Source: an uncultured Bacteroidales bacterium (lineage in GTDB: Bacteria > Bacteroidota > Bacteroidia > Bacteroidales > Bacteroidaceae). Taken from it: a DNA stretch of 64,000 bases. The stretch's first letter is position 1. Every line of letters starts with the position of its first letter. A program made the translations under genes and the position numbers. The notes beneath the pieces are model-generated. The model searched no databases, had not been told where the DNA came from, and saw only the letters and a program-made list of their open reading frames with translations. Shown here in pieces: positions 52,890 through 60,888 of this stretch. The DNA lies in NCBI GenBank assembly GCA_902779845.1, contig CACZCZ010000006.1:32887-96886 (forward strand), read 5' to 3'.

Positions 52890-53784
52890 GATAGCCGAAG
52901 TAGCGCCCTACATCAACTGGCTGTACTTCTTCCACGCGTGGGACTTCCCTGCGCGCTTTGCCGCTGTTGCCAACATCCATGGCTGCGACAGCTGCCGCGC
53001 CAGCTGGCTGGCCAGTTTCCCAGAAGAAGAACGGGCGAAGGCAGCGGAGGCCATGCAGCTGCACAAGGAGGCGATGCGAATGCTTGCAGCACTCGATGCT
53101 CAAGGCTACAAGACGCATGTCCGCTTCGGACTCTTCGAATGTAATAGCGACGGCGAGGATGTGATGATTCGTCATTCATCACTCGTCACTCGTCATTCGT
53201 CATTATCCTTCCTGCGCCAGCAGCAGCCCCCGTTCCTCTGCCTCGCCGACTATGTCCGTCCCGTCAACGCTGAGGGCCTCCGAGACAAGATCGGAGTGTT
53301 TGCAGCCTGCGCCGACGAGGGCATCGAGCAGCTGTATGCAGAAGGCACTGCCGAGGCTGATGCCTACAAGCATCTGCTGTGCCAAACCCTCGCCGACCGC
53401 CTCGCGGAAGCCGCCATCGAGCGGGCTCACGAGGCCATCCGCAAATTCTACTGGGGCTATGCACCCGATGAGCAGCTTTCCATCGCAGACCTCCACGCCG
53501 AACACTTCCAAGGCATCCGTCCTGCTGTGGGTTACCCCAGCCTGCCCGACCAAAGCCTCAACTTCGATCTCAACCAGCTCATCGATTTCTCGGCCATCGG
53601 CATCCGACTGACAGAGCACGGTGCCATGCAGCCCCATGCCAGCGTCAGCGGTTTGATGATCAGCCACCCCGAAGCCCGCTATTTCAGCATCGGGAAGATT
53701 GGCGAGGATCAGTTCCTCGACTACGCCCAACGCAAAGGGCGCAGCCCCGAAGAGATGCGCCCTTTCCTGATGAGGAATCTATAA
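52861..53784 (+). CDS. Stand-alone cobalamin-dependent methionine synthase activation domain
   Basis: A 307-residue protein matching the C-terminal AdoMet-binding reactivation domain of MetH, here a separate gene. Matching segments are YINWLYFFHAWDFPARF, LCLADYVRP, ADRLAEAAIERAHEAIRK, FYWGYAPDEQLS, GIRPAVGYPSLPDQ, LTEHGAMQPHASVSG and DQFLDYAQRKG. In MetH this domain methylates oxidised cob(II)alamin using AdoMet and flavodoxin. The start is set at 52861 (MCKPSTLHYKIAEV); upstream codons overlap pyrC and lack homology. A CGTCATT heptamer array inserts about 12 residues (RHSSLVTRHSS) before the conserved LRQQ segment. The 29-bp overlap with pyrC suggests translational coupling. The rest of methionine synthase must be elsewhere. 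Confidence 0.85.
   Translation: MCKPSTLHYKIAEVAPYINWLYFFHAWDFPARFAAVANIHGCDSCRASWLASFPEEERAKAAEAMQLHKEAMRMLAALDAQGYKTHVRFGLFECNSDGEDVMIRHSSLVTRHSSLSFLRQQQPPFLCLADYVRPVNAEGLRDKIGVFAACADEGIEQLYAEGTAEADAYKHLLCQTLADRLAEAAIERAHEAIRKFYWGYAPDEQLSIADLHAEHFQGIRPAVGYPSLPDQSLNFDLNQLIDFSAIGIRLTEHGAMQPHASVSGLMISHPEARYFSIGKIGEDQFLDYAQRKGRSPEEMRPFLMRNL
53170..53204 (+). repeat. Five-unit CGTCATT heptamer array inside the MetH-activation gene
   Basis: Units CGTCATT, CATCACT, CGTCACT, CGTCATT, CGTCATT. They encode RHSSLVTRHSSL in frame; as in pyrC, a one-unit slip would shift the frame. Confidence 0.88.
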
Positions 53785-53798
53785 GGGAAATCCCCATC

Positions 53799-55571
53799 TT
53801 ATGCCAGTTCCAGCTTGAAGGTCTTCCCCAGCTTGATGAGCGCGGGGTTGAGGTTACACATGTGTTTAAGCTGGTCGGTCTTGCTGAAGGTAACCGGTTT
53901 CTCCTCGTCTCGCTCCGGCACAGAGAAACTGATGTTGATAAAGCTGTTTTGCAAGCGTTCACGCAAGAACGCATGAAGACGCTCGATGAGTCCCTCCATC
54001 ATCGCACGAATCTCATCGTTCTCAACGGGCACATCAACCTGTGTATTCTCATCGTTGAGGAAGGAGGGCTGCATGATTTTCATACGCTGCGCCAACGCTG
54101 TCTCTTCCTTCGGCATGGTTTGGACGAAGGCCTGCCATTGTATCATGAACTCCTCGGTCTTCACGGGGCGGGACATCTGCTCCATCGGTGCCACCTCAAC
54201 CACGGGCGCGGCCTTCACATTGCGCTGCACGGCAGGTTGGTGATGGATGGAGGGGCTCAACGTGTTGAGCTTAATGGTCATGCGTTTAGGAGCGGTAGCT
54301 TCTAAAGGTATGCCCGAAGGAACGGTCTTGGGTGCTGCAGGTGCTACCTGCGGTGTTGCAGTGTCAGCCACCTTGGGCGACACAGTGCCGGCCACCTCCT
54401 TCGCAGCGGCGAGGGGGGCGGGGCTAAAGATGGGTTTTAAGATACGTACAGGGCGACGCCCCGCACTGGCATCGTCATCACCCACCGCCTGAGCGCACTC
54501 GATGAGGGTGAGCTCCACTTGCAGACGCTTGTTGCGACTGGTGCGGTAGGCCTGGTCGCAGTCGTTGCAAAGACGGATGACGCGGTAGAGCCACTTCGCC
54601 TTGCAGCGCTGGGCCTGCTCCACATAGCGCTGACGGATGTCGTCGCTGACCTCCAGGAGCGATGCCGTCTGGGGATCCTTGCTGACAAGCACATCGCGCA
54701 GATGGCTGGCCAGCCCACTGATGAAGGGAGCACCCTCGAAGCCCTTGCCCAATATCTCGTTATAGAGCAGCAGGCTCTCGCTGATCTTCTGTTCCAGCAT
54801 CAAGTCCACGAGGCGGAAATAGTAGTCGTAGTCGAGGACATTGAGGTTCTCGATGACGCGCTGGTAGGTGATGTCACCGCCTGTGAAACTCACCACCTGG
54901 TCGAAGATGCTGAGGGCATCGCGCATACCGCCATCAGCTTTCTGAGCAATGACATTGAGCGCAGACGGCTCAAATTTATATCCCTCTTTCTCAGCTACAT
55001 AAGCCAAATGCTTTAAAGTATCACTTACACTCATACGCTGGAAGTCATAGATCTGACAGCGGCTGAGGATGGTGGGCAGAATCTTGTGCTTCTCGGTGGT
55101 GGCGAGGATAAAGATGGCATGGGCTGGCGGCTCCTCCAGTGTCTTCAGGAATGCGTTGAAGGCAGAAGTGGAAAGCATGTGAACCTCGTCGATAATGAAC
55201 ACCTTGTACTTTCCAATCTGCGGCGGGATACGAACCTGCTCGATAAGGTTGCGGATATCCTCAACAGAGTTGTTAGAGGCAGCATCCAGCTCATGGATGT
55301 TCAGTGAACGTCCTTCGTTGAAAGCCTTGCAGGACTCACATTCGTTGCAGGCCTCGCCGTCATCGCGCAGATTGAGGCAGTTGATGGCCTTGGCGAAAAT
55401 GCGGGCACAGGTGGTCTTTCCCACACCGCGCGGCCCACAGAAAAGGTAGGCATGAGCGAGCTTGTTCGCCTTGATGGCATTCTTCAGCGTCGTGGCGATG
55501 GCGCTCTGCCCCACCACGCTGTCGAAGGTCATCGGACGATATTTGCGCGCTGATACAATGTAATCGGACAT
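53799..55571 (-). CDS. dnaX: DNA polymerase III subunit gamma/tau
   Basis: A 590-residue clamp-loader subunit. The start is set at MSDYIVSARKYRP (55571); the frame is open another 35 codons upstream, but those translate a heptamer spacer. The AAA+ core has Walker A FCGPRGVGKTT near residue 45, a zinc-binding cysteine set (CLNLRDDGEACNECESC), Walker B IIDEVHMLS, sensor 1 ILATTEKHKILPTILSRC, then the collar domain. The C-terminal ~200 residues are Ala/Pro/Lys-rich linker and a short tau-like end. Convergent with the MetH-activation gene, with a 14-bp gap. No slippery A-run for programmed frameshifting was obvious. Confidence 0.94.
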   Translation of the reverse strand: MSDYIVSARKYRPMTFDSVVGQSAIATTLKNAIKANKLAHAYLFCGPRGVGKTTCARIFAKAINCLNLRDDGEACNECESCKAFNEGRSLNIHELDAASNNSVEDIRNLIEQVRIPPQIGKYKVFIIDEVHMLSTSAFNAFLKTLEEPPAHAIFILATTEKHKILPTILSRCQIYDFQRMSVSDTLKHLAYVAEKEGYKFEPSALNVIAQKADGGMRDALSIFDQVVSFTGGDITYQRVIENLNVLDYDYYFRLVDLMLEQKISESLLLYNEILGKGFEGAPFISGLASHLRDVLVSKDPQTASLLEVSDDIRQRYVEQAQRCKAKWLYRVIRLCNDCDQAYRTSRNKRLQVELTLIECAQAVGDDDASAGRRPVRILKPIFSPAPLAAAKEVAGTVSPKVADTATPQVAPAAPKTVPSGIPLEATAPKRMTIKLNTLSPSIHHQPAVQRNVKAAPVVEVAPMEQMSRPVKTEEFMIQWQAFVQTMPKEETALAQRMKIMQPSFLNDENTQVDVPVENDEIRAMMEGLIERLHAFLRERLQNSFINISFSVPERDEEKPVTFSKTDQLKHMCNLNPALIKLGKTFKLELA

Positions 55572-55750
55572 TGTTGAGTTGAAAGTTGAGAGTTGATGGT
55601 TTAAAGTTCGGGACAAAATTACAAAAAAAGATTGATAGAACGGTGCTAAGACAAAAAAACTTTCAAAGGATTGCATTTTTTCACGCTTTCTTTTTTCTCT
55701 TTTCGATGAAATGTGTACCTTCGCACCCAGAAAAGCAGAAAATAAGGAAC
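55572..55750. promoter_or_regulatory. Divergent dnaX / ftsB-like promoter region
   Basis: Next to dnaX, heptamers (GTTGAAA, GTTGAGA, GTTGATG, GTTTAAA, GTTCGGG) run up to the start codon. On the other side TACCTTCG at 55716-55723 (+ strand) fits the Bacteroidales -7 motif, 28 bp upstream of the FtsB/DivIC-type start at 55751. The middle is A/T-rich without clear motifs. Confidence 0.55.
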
Positions 55751-56056
55751 ATGGAACATTTTTTTACCTTTTGGAACTTCATCCGACGCCATAAGTATGC
55801 CGTCGCCGTTGTGGTTTTCCTCCTCATCATCGGGCTCTTCGACGAGAACAGCCTCTACACCCGCTACCAGCGCCGCGTAGAAATCGGCAACCTGAAGCGC
55901 GAGATAGACAAATATCAGGCGCAGTACGATGCCGAAGCCATGGAGTTGCAGGCTTTGGAGAACGACCCCAAGGCCGTAGAACGCATGGCACGAGAGCGCT
56001 ACTTCATGAAACGTCCCAATGAGGACATCTTCGTTTACGTGGAAGAAGAAGACTAA
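55751..56056 (+). CDS. FtsB/DivIC-type cell-division protein (septum formation initiator)
   Basis: A 101-residue single-pass membrane protein. A short cytoplasmic N-terminus is followed by a transmembrane helix (YAVAVVVFLLIIGLFD, residues ~16-31), then a coiled coil (RRVEIGNLKREIDKYQAQYDAEA) and the conserved end ERMARERYFMKRPNEDIFVY. This is the FtsB/DivIC layout; the proteins bridge FtsQ and FtsL at the division septum. The start at 55751 is preferred over in-frame upstream codons because it sits 28 bp after a -7 motif and begins the conserved part. First gene of a four-gene + strand run. Confidence 0.9.
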   Translation: MEHFFTFWNFIRRHKYAVAVVVFLLIIGLFDENSLYTRYQRRVEIGNLKREIDKYQAQYDAEAMELQALENDPKAVERMARERYFMKRPNEDIFVYVEEED

Positions 56057-56066
56057 ACGCCCCACG

Positions 56067-56432
56067 ATGAAACAGCTCACCCCTCTCCAACTCCTCCTGC
56101 AGCAAGGCGCCGCCGTGCTGATGCTCGCCGGTGCCGCCGTCTTCCTGCTGTTCCCGCTGTGGGGAACGGTGCTGTTCACACTGGGCGCTGTGGTCTTCGT
56201 GCCGCTGCAGATGCTGCAACGCTACGAGGGTCAGAGTTTCATCATCCGGCGTCTGCGCCGCCAGCAGCTACTGGGCGGCGTCGCCTTCCTCTGCACCGCC
56301 TGCTGCATGATCATGCAGGTGGGAGACTTCGGCTTCGCCCGTCGCAATGAGTGGGTGGTGTGCCTCACGGTGGCCTGCATCCTGCAGCTCTACACCGCAT
56401 TCCGTATTCCCGCAGAACTCAAGAAAGAATGA
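56067..56432 (+). CDS. Small multi-pass membrane protein
   Basis: A 121-residue protein with about four hydrophobic segments in two pairs (GAAVLMLAGAAVFLLFPLWG plus TVLFTLGAVVFVPLQ, and LLGGVAFLCTACCMIMQV plus WVVCLTVACILQLYTAF) separated by a basic loop RRLRRQQ. Start at MKQLTPLQLLL (56067), 10 bp after the preceding stop. Its 3' end overlaps the acyltransferase start by 4 bp (ATGA). I do not recognise a characterised family. The context (division protein upstream, phospholipid acyltransferase downstream) suggests an envelope role. Confidence 0.82.
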   Translation: MKQLTPLQLLLQQGAAVLMLAGAAVFLLFPLWGTVLFTLGAVVFVPLQMLQRYEGQSFIIRRLRRQQLLGGVAFLCTACCMIMQVGDFGFARRNEWVVCLTVACILQLYTAFRIPAELKKE

Positions 56433-57214
56433 AATACCTCTATCTTCTCTACCAGCTCCTCATCTCACCCGTGCTGCTGCTGCTGACACTCCTGACAGCA
56501 CTGATGACGACCATCGGATGCTCGGTGGGCAATGCCTCCTTCTGGAGCTACTACCCCGGCAAGCTATGGTCCATTGTCATGATTCGTCTGCTCTTCCTCC
56601 CCGTTCACATCGAGGGCCGCGAGCACATGGATCCCCAGCAGAGCTACGTCATCATCCCCAACCATCAGGGGGCCTTCGACATCTTCCTCGTCTATGGTTT
56701 CCTGAACCGCCATTTCAAATGGATGATGAAGGCAGAGTTGCGGAAGATGCCCTTCATCGGCAAGGCCTGCGAGAGCGCCGGCTTCATCTTTGTCGATCAG
56801 AAAGGCGGTCCGAAGAAGATGAAAGAGACACACGACCGTGCCCGTCAGGTGCTGCAGGGCGGTGTGTCGCTGGTGGTATTCCCCGAGGGAGCCCGCTCCT
56901 GGGATGGCCGCCTGCGCAAATTCAAACGTGGCGCCTTCCAGCTGGCCGACGAACTTCAGCTGCCGCTGCTTCCCATCACCATCAACGGTTCTTTCGAGGT
57001 GCTGCCGCGCTCGAAGGGCTATGTCAACTTCGTGAAATGGCACCCCCTCTCGCTCATCATCCACCCCGCCATTGAGCCACATAAGGCAGAAAGCGAGGAG
57101 GCTGCCGGCGCGGCCGAACGCGAGGTGATGCAGCAGGCCTACGACATCATCGCCAGCCGCCTGGAAGCGGTGTCGAAACCGACACCAGAAGGCACCTACG
57201 ACCCTAATGACTGA
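56429..57214 (+). CDS. plsC: 1-acyl-sn-glycerol-3-phosphate acyltransferase (PlsC-like)
   Basis: A 261-residue membrane acyltransferase that makes phosphatidic acid from lysophosphatidic acid. An N-terminal hydrophobic helix (ISPVLLLLTLLTALMTTIG) is followed by the catalytic NHQGAFD (the NHx4D motif), the acceptor-binding segment FVDQKGGPKK and the block FPEGARSWDGRLRKFKRGAF. The start at 56429 overlaps the previous stop in an ATGA, so translational coupling is likely. The symbol is by family; Bacteroidales often carry several paralogues, some acting on other lipids. Confidence 0.92.
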   Translation: MKYLYLLYQLLISPVLLLLTLLTALMTTIGCSVGNASFWSYYPGKLWSIVMIRLLFLPVHIEGREHMDPQQSYVIIPNHQGAFDIFLVYGFLNRHFKWMMKAELRKMPFIGKACESAGFIFVDQKGGPKKMKETHDRARQVLQGGVSLVVFPEGARSWDGRLRKFKRGAFQLADELQLPLLPITINGSFEVLPRSKGYVNFVKWHPLSLIIHPAIEPHKAESEEAAGAAEREVMQQAYDIIASRLEAVSKPTPEGTYDPND

Positions 57215-57219
57215 ACATT

Positions 57220-57924
57220 ATGAAACGAACGTTATACGCTTTCTCCCTCTTCTGTGCGCTGGTGCTGACCGGCTGCAAGAATCAACTGGACATCCAAGGC
57301 GAGACCTCCCTGCCGGAGCTGGAAGGCCGCACCCTCTACCTTCGCGTCTATGAGAACGGCGACCTGCAGGCCATCGATTCCGCCAGCATCACCCACGGCA
57401 AGTTCCACTTCACCGGCAACGCCACCGATTCCACCGTCATGGCCTTTCTCTTCCTTGAAGAGCAGAGCCTGATGCCCGTCGTGATCGATGAGAACCCACT
57501 GACCATCACGCTGAACGAGAATGAGCACAAGGTCGTGGGCTCTGCACTGAATGATACGCTGCGCGCCTTCATCCAGCGCAAGACAGAACTGGACATGCAG
57601 CTCGCCGAGCTGCCGCGTCGTGAAAGTCGCATGATTTTAGAGGGCTATGACCACCACGAGATCCTCATGCAGCTCAATCAGGAGGCTGCAGCCTTGACGG
57701 CACAGGAGGACGAGCTGGTGACGCGTTTCATCAAGGACAACATGGATAATGCGCTGGCTCCCGGTGTCTTCATGATTGTCACCTCGGGCCTCCCCTACCC
57801 GATGCTCAACCCGCAAATCGAAGAGCTGGAGGCACTCGGCTCACCGCGCTTCCTGAATGACGCCTACGTCAAGGATTTCCTGAAGATGGCGCACGACAAT
57901 ATGGAGAAGCTGAAAGATCAGTAA
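57220..57924 (+). CDS. DUF4369-type lipoprotein
   Basis: A 234-residue predicted lipoprotein with signal peptide MKRTLYAFSLFCALVLTGC (cysteine 19). The N-terminal half (YLRVYENGDLQAIDSASITHGKFHFTGN) matches the DUF4369 beta-sandwich domain that often precedes thioredoxin-like domains in Bacteroidetes. Here the thioredoxin part is missing; the C-terminal half is helical and charged (ALTAQEDELVTRFIKDNMDN). It lies 5 bp after plsC and is probably in the same operon. It converges with the rluA-like gene with a 5-bp gap. Function unknown. Confidence 0.8.
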   Translation: MKRTLYAFSLFCALVLTGCKNQLDIQGETSLPELEGRTLYLRVYENGDLQAIDSASITHGKFHFTGNATDSTVMAFLFLEEQSLMPVVIDENPLTITLNENEHKVVGSALNDTLRAFIQRKTELDMQLAELPRRESRMILEGYDHHEILMQLNQEAAALTAQEDELVTRFIKDNMDNALAPGVFMIVTSGLPYPMLNPQIEELEALGSPRFLNDAYVKDFLKMAHDNMEKLKDQ

Positions 57925-57929
57925 GCGCC

Positions 57930-59750
57930 TCAGAACGGTGCCGGCGCCTCGAAGTGCATCCTTTCGTGCGTCACGGGATGCGTGAAGTCAAGCGCTTCGG
58001 CATGTAAGTACAAGCGGTCTGCGACATGGCCGTAGAGTCTGTCGCCCACAATCGGAGCATTCAGCCCTTCCTTAGCTGCCGCATGAACCCTTAGCTGATG
58101 GGTGCGACCTGTCTGCGGATAGAACCTCACGCGCGTACCTTTTTCTTCCTGTCCGATGACCTCGTACAGTGTCACCGCCTCCTTGCCATGCTCCCAATCC
58201 ACCCGCTGTCGCGGCATATCCTCCAGATTTGGCGCGAGGGGCAAAGATAAAGACCCACCCCCAACCCCTCCCGTTAGGGAGGGGAGCCTGCACTCTAATA
58301 TCGCTACGTACTGCTTCTTTATTTCCCTGCGTTCAAACTGCTGGCTGAGGGCTCGGTGGACGTAGGCGCTCTTAGCAATGACCATGATTCCCGAGGTGTC
58401 CTGATCCAGACGGTGTACGATGACGCTGCCCTCGATGGCTGGCCACAGGCGAAGTGCCTCGTCGAAGAGGTTCGCCTGGTCGCTCTTGCCCGGAATGCTG
58501 CACCAGCCCTCGGGTTTCTCGATGACGGCCAGGTGCTCATCCTCCCACACCACTCGCACAGGCTTCAGCGTCTGCTCGTAATGCAGCGCCGGGTCGGGTT
58601 CCACGTTCAGCCCTTGCAACATGTAAGTCAGAATGGGACGGCATTTGCTGTGACAGGCAGGGAAGAAAGCCCCAGGCTCCTTGTAATGTCCAGGGGTAGA
58701 TGGTCCCCACCAGAACTCGGCCATCGCCAACGGCTGCAAGCCCAGCTTGTAGGCTGTCTGTAGCAGTTTCGGCGCACAGCACTCACCGGCACCGGATGGA
58801 ATCAAAGACCCACCCCCCGCCCTCCCTTGTAGGGAGGGAGTTTTTACGTTTGAAGGAATAACACGAAGAGAATCATTATTAAAAATCTCTATTAATCTCT
58901 TTCTCTCCCCTCTCGCATTCAAAAACTCAAATTGATCGAAGAGCCATTGTTGGAGGGCTTCGCTGCGTTGTTTGCGCTCTGCGTACAACTGTCGATGTCT
59001 GAAGTGATAATTGGCCATCAGGCCTTCGGCTTGCGCAATCTCGCCCGCATGGAGATGCTTCGCACGTTGTATGTCCGCCTTCTGATGCTGACGCATTCGG
59101 ATGTAATCTGCGTTGCCACGCAGCGCATTGTTGCGCGACGCTTCGTACACGCGTTTGGCTTCATCTATGGCCTGCTGGCGCTCGCTTTTCATCAGTTCCA
59201 GCGCCGCCCTCGTTGCCCTCACCTCTTCGCTGTTTCTGAGCGTTTCCATCTCTTCGCTCAGTGCCATGATCTCAGCCTGTTCCTTCTGGAAATGGCTCTC
59301 CGGATCCAGATAATCCACCACGGGCGGTACAAACCACGGATGATTGTAGCTCCCTTTCAGCTGTCCGGAATAGGCGGCAAGAAAATAAATAGGCCCCTCT
59401 ATATCTCCCCCTAAGGGGAGACTTTCCAGTCCATCTACAGTCTCCGCGCTAAATTCACCGGAATTCTCTATTTCATTTTTTGTGTTTTGTATTCTGCAAA
59501 CCAGCACCCCATACATCTTCCCTTCTCTCACGCCCATCTCCCGCAGCTTATCCTGCACGATGAGCGCCGCCTTCCGGCACAGGGGATGTGGTGTGTAGCG
59601 AAAGGGGAAGGTAAATTGAGTGGGCATGGGTTCGCCCTGCCAGGAAAGGGGATGGAGATAGGAAGACCCTCCAACAGCAGACCCTCCCCCCTGCCCCTCC
59701 CTTGCAGGGAAGGGAGTAGAATCTATTTGAGAAATGGTTTTAATCTCCAT
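57930..59750 (-). CDS. RluA-family pseudouridine synthase with long N-terminal domain, carrying four palindromic inserts
   Basis: A 606-residue protein. The C-terminal ~220 residues are an RluA-type catalytic domain: VVWEDEHLAVIEKPEGWCSIPG, the catalytic HRLDQDTSGIMV, and RTHQLRVHAA. It would isomerise uridine in rRNA or tRNA; the target is unknown. The N-terminal ~380 residues, with a coiled coil at ~165-270, are typical of the long Bacteroidetes form. Four family palindromes are translated in frame: residues ~12-24 (PFPAREGQGGGS), ~111-116 (a short hairpin), ~304-315 (TPSLQGRAGGGS) and ~489-500 (LPSLTGGVGGGS). The last falls within the catalytic domain, between the strands ending VAILE and NLEDMPRQRV. 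The start at 59750 is uncertain, because the first codons belong to the flank of an element. Confidence 0.88.
   Translation of the reverse strand: MEIKTISQIDSTPFPAREGQGGGSAVGGSSYLHPLSWQGEPMPTQFTFPFRYTPHPLCRKAALIVQDKLREMGVREGKMYGVLVCRIQNTKNEIENSGEFSAETVDGLESLPLGGDIEGPIYFLAAYSGQLKGSYNHPWFVPPVVDYLDPESHFQKEQAEIMALSEEMETLRNSEEVRATRAALELMKSERQQAIDEAKRVYEASRNNALRGNADYIRMRQHQKADIQRAKHLHAGEIAQAEGLMANYHFRHRQLYAERKQRSEALQQWLFDQFEFLNARGERKRLIEIFNNDSLRVIPSNVKTPSLQGRAGGGSLIPSGAGECCAPKLLQTAYKLGLQPLAMAEFWWGPSTPGHYKEPGAFFPACHSKCRPILTYMLQGLNVEPDPALHYEQTLKPVRVVWEDEHLAVIEKPEGWCSIPGKSDQANLFDEALRLWPAIEGSVIVHRLDQDTSGIMVIAKSAYVHRALSQQFERREIKKQYVAILECRLPSLTGGVGGGSLSLPLAPNLEDMPRQRVDWEHGKEAVTLYEVIGQEEKGTRVRFYPQTGRTHQLRVHAAAKEGLNAPIVGDRLYGHVADRLYLHAEALDFTHPVTHERMHFEAPAPF
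58252..58286. repeat. Palindromic element f inside the rluA-like gene
   Basis: Tail GACCCACCCCCAA plus hairpin CCCCTCCCGTTAGGGAGGGG. On the coding strand it reads LPSLTGGVGGGS. Confidence 0.9.
58807..58840. repeat. Palindromic element g inside the rluA-like gene
   Basis: Tail GACCCACCCCCCG plus hairpin CCCTCCCTTGTAGGGAGGG. On the coding strand it reads PSLQGRAGGGS. Confidence 0.9.
59404..59421. repeat. Short palindrome h inside the rluA-like gene
   Basis: TCTCCCCCTAAGGGGAGA is a near-perfect hairpin resembling the family core, but the C-rich tail is not evident. It may be a degenerate or distinct member. Confidence 0.55.
59680..59716. repeat. Palindromic element i at the rluA-like 5' end (forward)
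   Basis: Tail GACCCTCCCCCCTG plus hairpin CCCCTCCCTTGCAGGGAAGGG. A half-tail GACCCTCCAACAGCA lies just left at 59665. Translated as PFPAREGQGGGS near the N-terminus. Its outer flank (CAAATAGATTCTACT on the coding strand) resembles the flank of the copy in ilvN. Confidence 0.88.
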
Positions 59751-59765
59751 TCTTGGTAGTAACTA

Positions 59766-59802
59766 CTCCCCTCCCTACAAGGGAGGGGCTGGGGGGAGGG
59801 TC
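59766..59802. repeat. Palindromic element j upstream of the rluA-like gene (reverse)
   Basis: Hairpin CCCCTCCCTACAAGGGAGGGG and reverse tail GGGGGGAGGGTC. Opposite in orientation to element i, 49 bp away; the pair brackets the rluA-like start codon. It is followed by a GTCTTGGAG tandem repeat and then the end of ilvC. Confidence 0.88.
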
Positions 59803-59844
59803 TTGGAGAGTCTTGGAGGGTCTGTTCTTTTAGGCCTTAATTCA

Positions 59845-60888
59845 TTAGTTGTTCTCCGGACGAAGCTGACGTACAACAGCTGCGGTACGCCACATCTCGC
59901 TATCGCGCAGGGCAGCGAGTTCCTTCTCAAGGCCTTCGCGGTAACCGGGTTTGCTGTTGCTGTCGATGGAGATCTGAGCCTCGTGACCAGCCTTCACGCT
60001 GGCGTAGAGCTTCTCGACCACGGGCTTGATGGCATCGTGGAACGGACCCATCCAGTCGAGGGCGCCACGCTGGGCGGTGGTGGAGCAGTTAGCGTACATC
60101 CAGTCCATACCCTTGGCAGCAAAGAGAGGCATCAGGCTCTGTGTGAGCTCTTCGACGGTCTCGTTGAAGGCCTCGGAGGGTGTGTGGCCGTTCTCGCGCA
60201 GCACCTCGTACTGAGCCAGGAGCAGACCCTGGATAGCACCCATCAGAGAGCCGCGTTCGCCGGTGAGGTCAGAGGTAGCTTCGCGCTGGAAGGTCGTCTC
60301 GAAGAGGTAGCCGCTGCCAATGCCGATACCGAAAGCCAGCACCTTCTCCAGTGCCTTGCCGCTGGCATCCTGGTAGATGGCATAGCTGCTGTTCAGGCCG
60401 CGACCTTCGAGGAACATGGTGCGGAGGCTGGTGCCGCTACCCTTGGGAGCCACCATGATGACATCGATGTCCTTGGGAGGAACCACACCTGTGCGGTCGT
60501 TCCAAGTGATGGCGAAGCCATGTGAGAAGTAGAGTGTCTTACCTGCCGTGAGATGGGGCTTGATGGTAGGCCAGAGCTGCATCTGAGCAGCGTCGGAGAG
60601 CAGCAGACATACGATGGTACCGCGCTCAGCAGCCTCCTCGAGGGAGAACAGCGTCTCACCGGGAACCCAGCCGTCAGCAACAGCCTTTTCATAGGTCTTG
60701 CCGGGACGCTGGCCTACGATGACGTTGAAACCGTTGTCGCGCAGGTTGCAGGCCTGTCCAGGGCCCTGCACGCCATAACCGAGCACAGCGATGGTCTCGT
60801 TCTTCAGCACCTCACGTGCCTTCTCAAGGGGAAACTCCTCGCGGGTCATGACTTCTTCAATGACACCGCCAAAATTCATTTTTGCCAT
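59845..60888 (-). CDS. ilvC: Ketol-acid reductoisomerase
   Basis: A 347-residue NADPH/Mg2+ enzyme of valine, leucine and isoleucine synthesis, converting acetolactate or acetohydroxybutyrate to the dihydroxy acid. The Rossmann loop is LGYGVQGPGQ, followed by NVIVGQRPGKTYEKA, the segment SHGFAITW, VIMVAPKGSG and metal-site segments DLTGERGSLMGAIQG and EAFNETVEELTQ. Length matches the long Bacteroidetes class I form. It is the last gene of the - strand ilv cluster, separated from the upstream genes by a lipoprotein gene. Start MAKMNFGG at 60888. Confidence 0.96.
   Translation of the reverse strand: MAKMNFGGVIEEVMTREEFPLEKAREVLKNETIAVLGYGVQGPGQACNLRDNGFNVIVGQRPGKTYEKAVADGWVPGETLFSLEEAAERGTIVCLLLSDAAQMQLWPTIKPHLTAGKTLYFSHGFAITWNDRTGVVPPKDIDVIMVAPKGSGTSLRTMFLEGRGLNSSYAIYQDASGKALEKVLAFGIGIGSGYLFETTFQREATSDLTGERGSLMGAIQGLLLAQYEVLRENGHTPSEAFNETVEELTQSLMPLFAAKGMDWMYANCSTTAQRGALDWMGPFHDAIKPVVEKLYASVKAGHEAQISIDSNSKPGYREGLEKELAALRDSEMWRTAAVVRQLRPENN

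Noticed and set aside
54400-54430. GC-rich stretch GAGGGGGGCGGGG in dnaX as another palindromic element
   Set aside because: It lacks a hairpin partner and the tail; it is ordinary Pro/Ala-rich linker coding sequence.
55572-55676. Longer dnaX start at 55676
   Set aside because: The extra residues are translations of GTTGAGA heptamers; the conserved protein begins at MSDYIVSARKYRP.
59766-59802. Element j as a simple intrinsic terminator for ilvC
   Set aside because: It is a GC-rich hairpin after ilvC but lacks a T-run and is one of many copies found inside genes. It might still slow transcription.
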